Below are positions 4,420 to 5,136 of a stretch of DNA of 5,136 nt, one piece after another. The DNA is taken from assembly GCA_021158845.1 (NCBI GenBank), contig JAGGSY010000118.1:1-5136 (forward strand). Direction: 5' to 3'. This DNA is from Caldisericia bacterium (GTDB lineage Bacteria; Caldisericota; Caldisericia; B22-G15). Numbering within the stretch: the first letter of the stretch is position 1; every line of letters begins with the position of its first letter. The position numbers and the translations under genes are program-made. The notes beneath the pieces were generated by a model that saw only the letters and a list, made by a program, of their open reading frames with translations, did no database searches and was not told the origin of the DNA.

Positions 4420-5102
4420 TCAGATAGGGCAAACTCCACCACACTCTTTGCAAGGGAGAAAGTTGCATCAATTATAGGAATACTACTTTTAATATATGGA
4501 ATAAGGATCGGTATCTCTGTGCATGCAGCGATAAGGATATCAACCTCATTACTTAAGTTATCAATACACTCCTGCAAAAGATTTGCTTTTTCCTTGACTC
4601 TCCCAGCTTTTACCGAATATATAACATCCATCAACTTCTTCTGGACACTTACTTTTGGAACTACAATTGTGTATCCCTCTTTCTCAAAGACACTATGATA
4701 TACCTTTCCAGCTATTGTTCCCTCTGTGGCTAAAAGTCCAATTCTTTTTGCATCTCTCTGGTTCTTCTTTATATCCTTAAGGACACTTTCCACTATACTT
4801 ATAAAAGGAACATTTATGTTTTTCCTTATATCATCCACAAAGAAATGAGCTGTATTGCACGGCATACATATAGCATCTACTCCTGCATTTTCCAGTAAGT
4901 TTGCAGATCTCAAAAGATATGGAAGAGGGTTCTCTCCCTTACCAAGGATAAACTGAGTTCTGTCAGGAATTTGGGGATAGTTGTCTATTATTAAGTGAAT
5001 ATGTTCCTGATCTTTCTTTGCTGGTGTATTCTTGATTATCTTGTAAAAAAGGTCCAGAGTTGCCTCTGGACCCATTCCGCCTATTATCCCAACAGTTTTC
5101 AT
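4416..5102 (-). CDS. Aspartate/glutamate racemase family protein
   Basis: This 228-residue enzyme of the Asp/Glu racemase superfamily should be a cytosolic, cofactor-independent amino acid racemase. The N-terminal GIIGGMGPEAT (5-15) and both catalytic cysteines are present: Cys82 in MPCNTAH (80-86) and Cys194 in AACTEIP (192-198), consistent with the two-base mechanism. IDNYPQIPDRT (39-49) matches the aspartate racemase branch more than MurI glutamate racemase, so aspartate is the likelier substrate; related hydantoin or maleate enzymes cannot be excluded. Length is normal and the gene appears intact. The ATG is fixed by the conserved start MKTVGIIGGMGP; only a weak GTGGA precedes it. A sense-strand hairpin with six U lies at codons 11-20, a probable attenuator. 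The gene ends against the rightward 107-residue gene with a 4-bp overlap. Confidence 0.93.
   Translation of the reverse strand: MKTVGIIGGMGPEATLDLFYKIIKNTPAKKDQEHIHLIIDNYPQIPDRTQFILGKGENPLPYLLRSANLLENAGVDAICMPCNTAHFFVDDIRKNINVPFISIVESVLKDIKKNQRDAKRIGLLATEGTIAGKVYHSVFEKEGYTIVVPKVSVQKKLMDVIYSVKAGRVKEKANLLQECIDNLSNEVDILIAACTEIPILIPYIKSSIPIIDATFSLAKSVVEFALSD
5045..5072 (-). terminator. Intrinsic-terminator-like hairpin inside the start of the racemase gene
   Basis: On the minus strand GGTCCAGAG (5072-5064), loop GCAA (5063-5060), CTCTGGACC (5059-5051), then TTTTTT (5050-5045). It is a perfect 9-bp stem, 6 of 9 pairs G-C, closed by a GNRA tetraloop and followed directly by six U in the RNA, the standard form of a Rho-independent terminator. 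It lies in the sense direction, starting 30 nt into the racemase gene, and encodes G11 to L18. The conserved protein motif GGMGPEAT overlaps its first half, but the pairing depends on synonymous choices as well. It may end transcription from an upstream gene unless ribosomes translate the racemase start. Confidence 0.7.
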
Positions 5103-5105
5103 GAT

Positions 5106-5136
5106 TTATTTCCACTTACTCTCGTCCATCTCTCCC
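5106..5136 (-). CDS. Possible C-terminal end of an upstream leftward gene (partial)
   Basis: On the minus strand one frame reads GEMDESKWK then TAA (5108-5106), three bases before the racemase ATG. The codons used are all common in the window, and the spacing suits an operon in which the racemase start is coupled to this stop. The other two frames are also open for a short distance (one ends in a TGA overlapping the racemase ATG), so the frame choice is uncertain and nothing can be said about function. Confidence 0.3.
   Translation of the reverse strand, partial: GEMDESKWK

Noticed and set aside
4574..4591. Rightward hairpin GCAAA-AGA-TTTGC followed by five T, about 155 bp after the 107-aa gene
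   Set aside because: The stem is only 5 bp and AT-rich, too weak to call a terminator of the kinase operon without transcript data.

Overview
The window is an AT-rich, gene-dense stretch of what looks like a thermophilic or anaerobic bacterial chromosome. The left edge carries what reads as the last residues of UvrA, a bacterial protein. Promoters are of the bacterial sigma-70 extended -10 type (TGnTATAAT), and Shine-Dalgarno sites are strong (AGGAGG) where present. Arginine is mostly AGA/AGG, isoleucine is often ATA, and the proteins are lysine- and glutamate-rich. Several families here (DUF763, adenosine-specific kinase, Mth938-like) are typical of archaea and deep-branching thermophilic bacteria. 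I cannot name the species. No rRNA, tRNA, CRISPR array, insertion sequence or phage gene is visible, and no gap between genes exceeds about 45 bp.

Layout. Left edge (+): the C-terminal tail of a probable uvrA, overlapping tail to tail with a leftward cluster. That cluster is read right to left from 2352 to 47: a UPF0316/DUF5698 membrane protein, an MgtC/SapB membrane protein with a C-terminal ACT domain, and a DUF763 protein with a helix-hairpin-helix motif. Its last two genes are joined by an ATGA overlap. A compact 33-bp divergent spacer (2353-2385) separates it from two rightward genes of unknown function (2386-3206), a membrane-anchored protein and a small multi-spanning membrane protein, also joined by ATGA. 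A second rightward unit (3248-4419) has its own promoter and encodes an adenosine-specific kinase, an Mth938-like protein and a 107-residue protein of unknown function. It meets head-on, with a 4-bp overlap, a leftward aspartate/glutamate racemase family gene (4416-5102). The right edge may hold the last codons of another leftward gene.

Most notable signals. (1) A perfect 9-bp hairpin with a GCAA loop followed by six U lies inside the racemase coding sequence, at codons 11-20, in the sense direction. It has the full form of an intrinsic terminator and suggests translation-dependent attenuation. (2) Two genes, mgtC-like and the 156-residue unknown, have the same start architecture: TGnTATAAT, exactly 7 nt, then ATG, with no good Shine-Dalgarno site. 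This predicts leaderless mRNAs, next to neighbours with near-perfect Shine-Dalgarno sites. (3) Four proteins of unknown function sit in tight, translationally coupled arrangements with conserved but poorly understood families.
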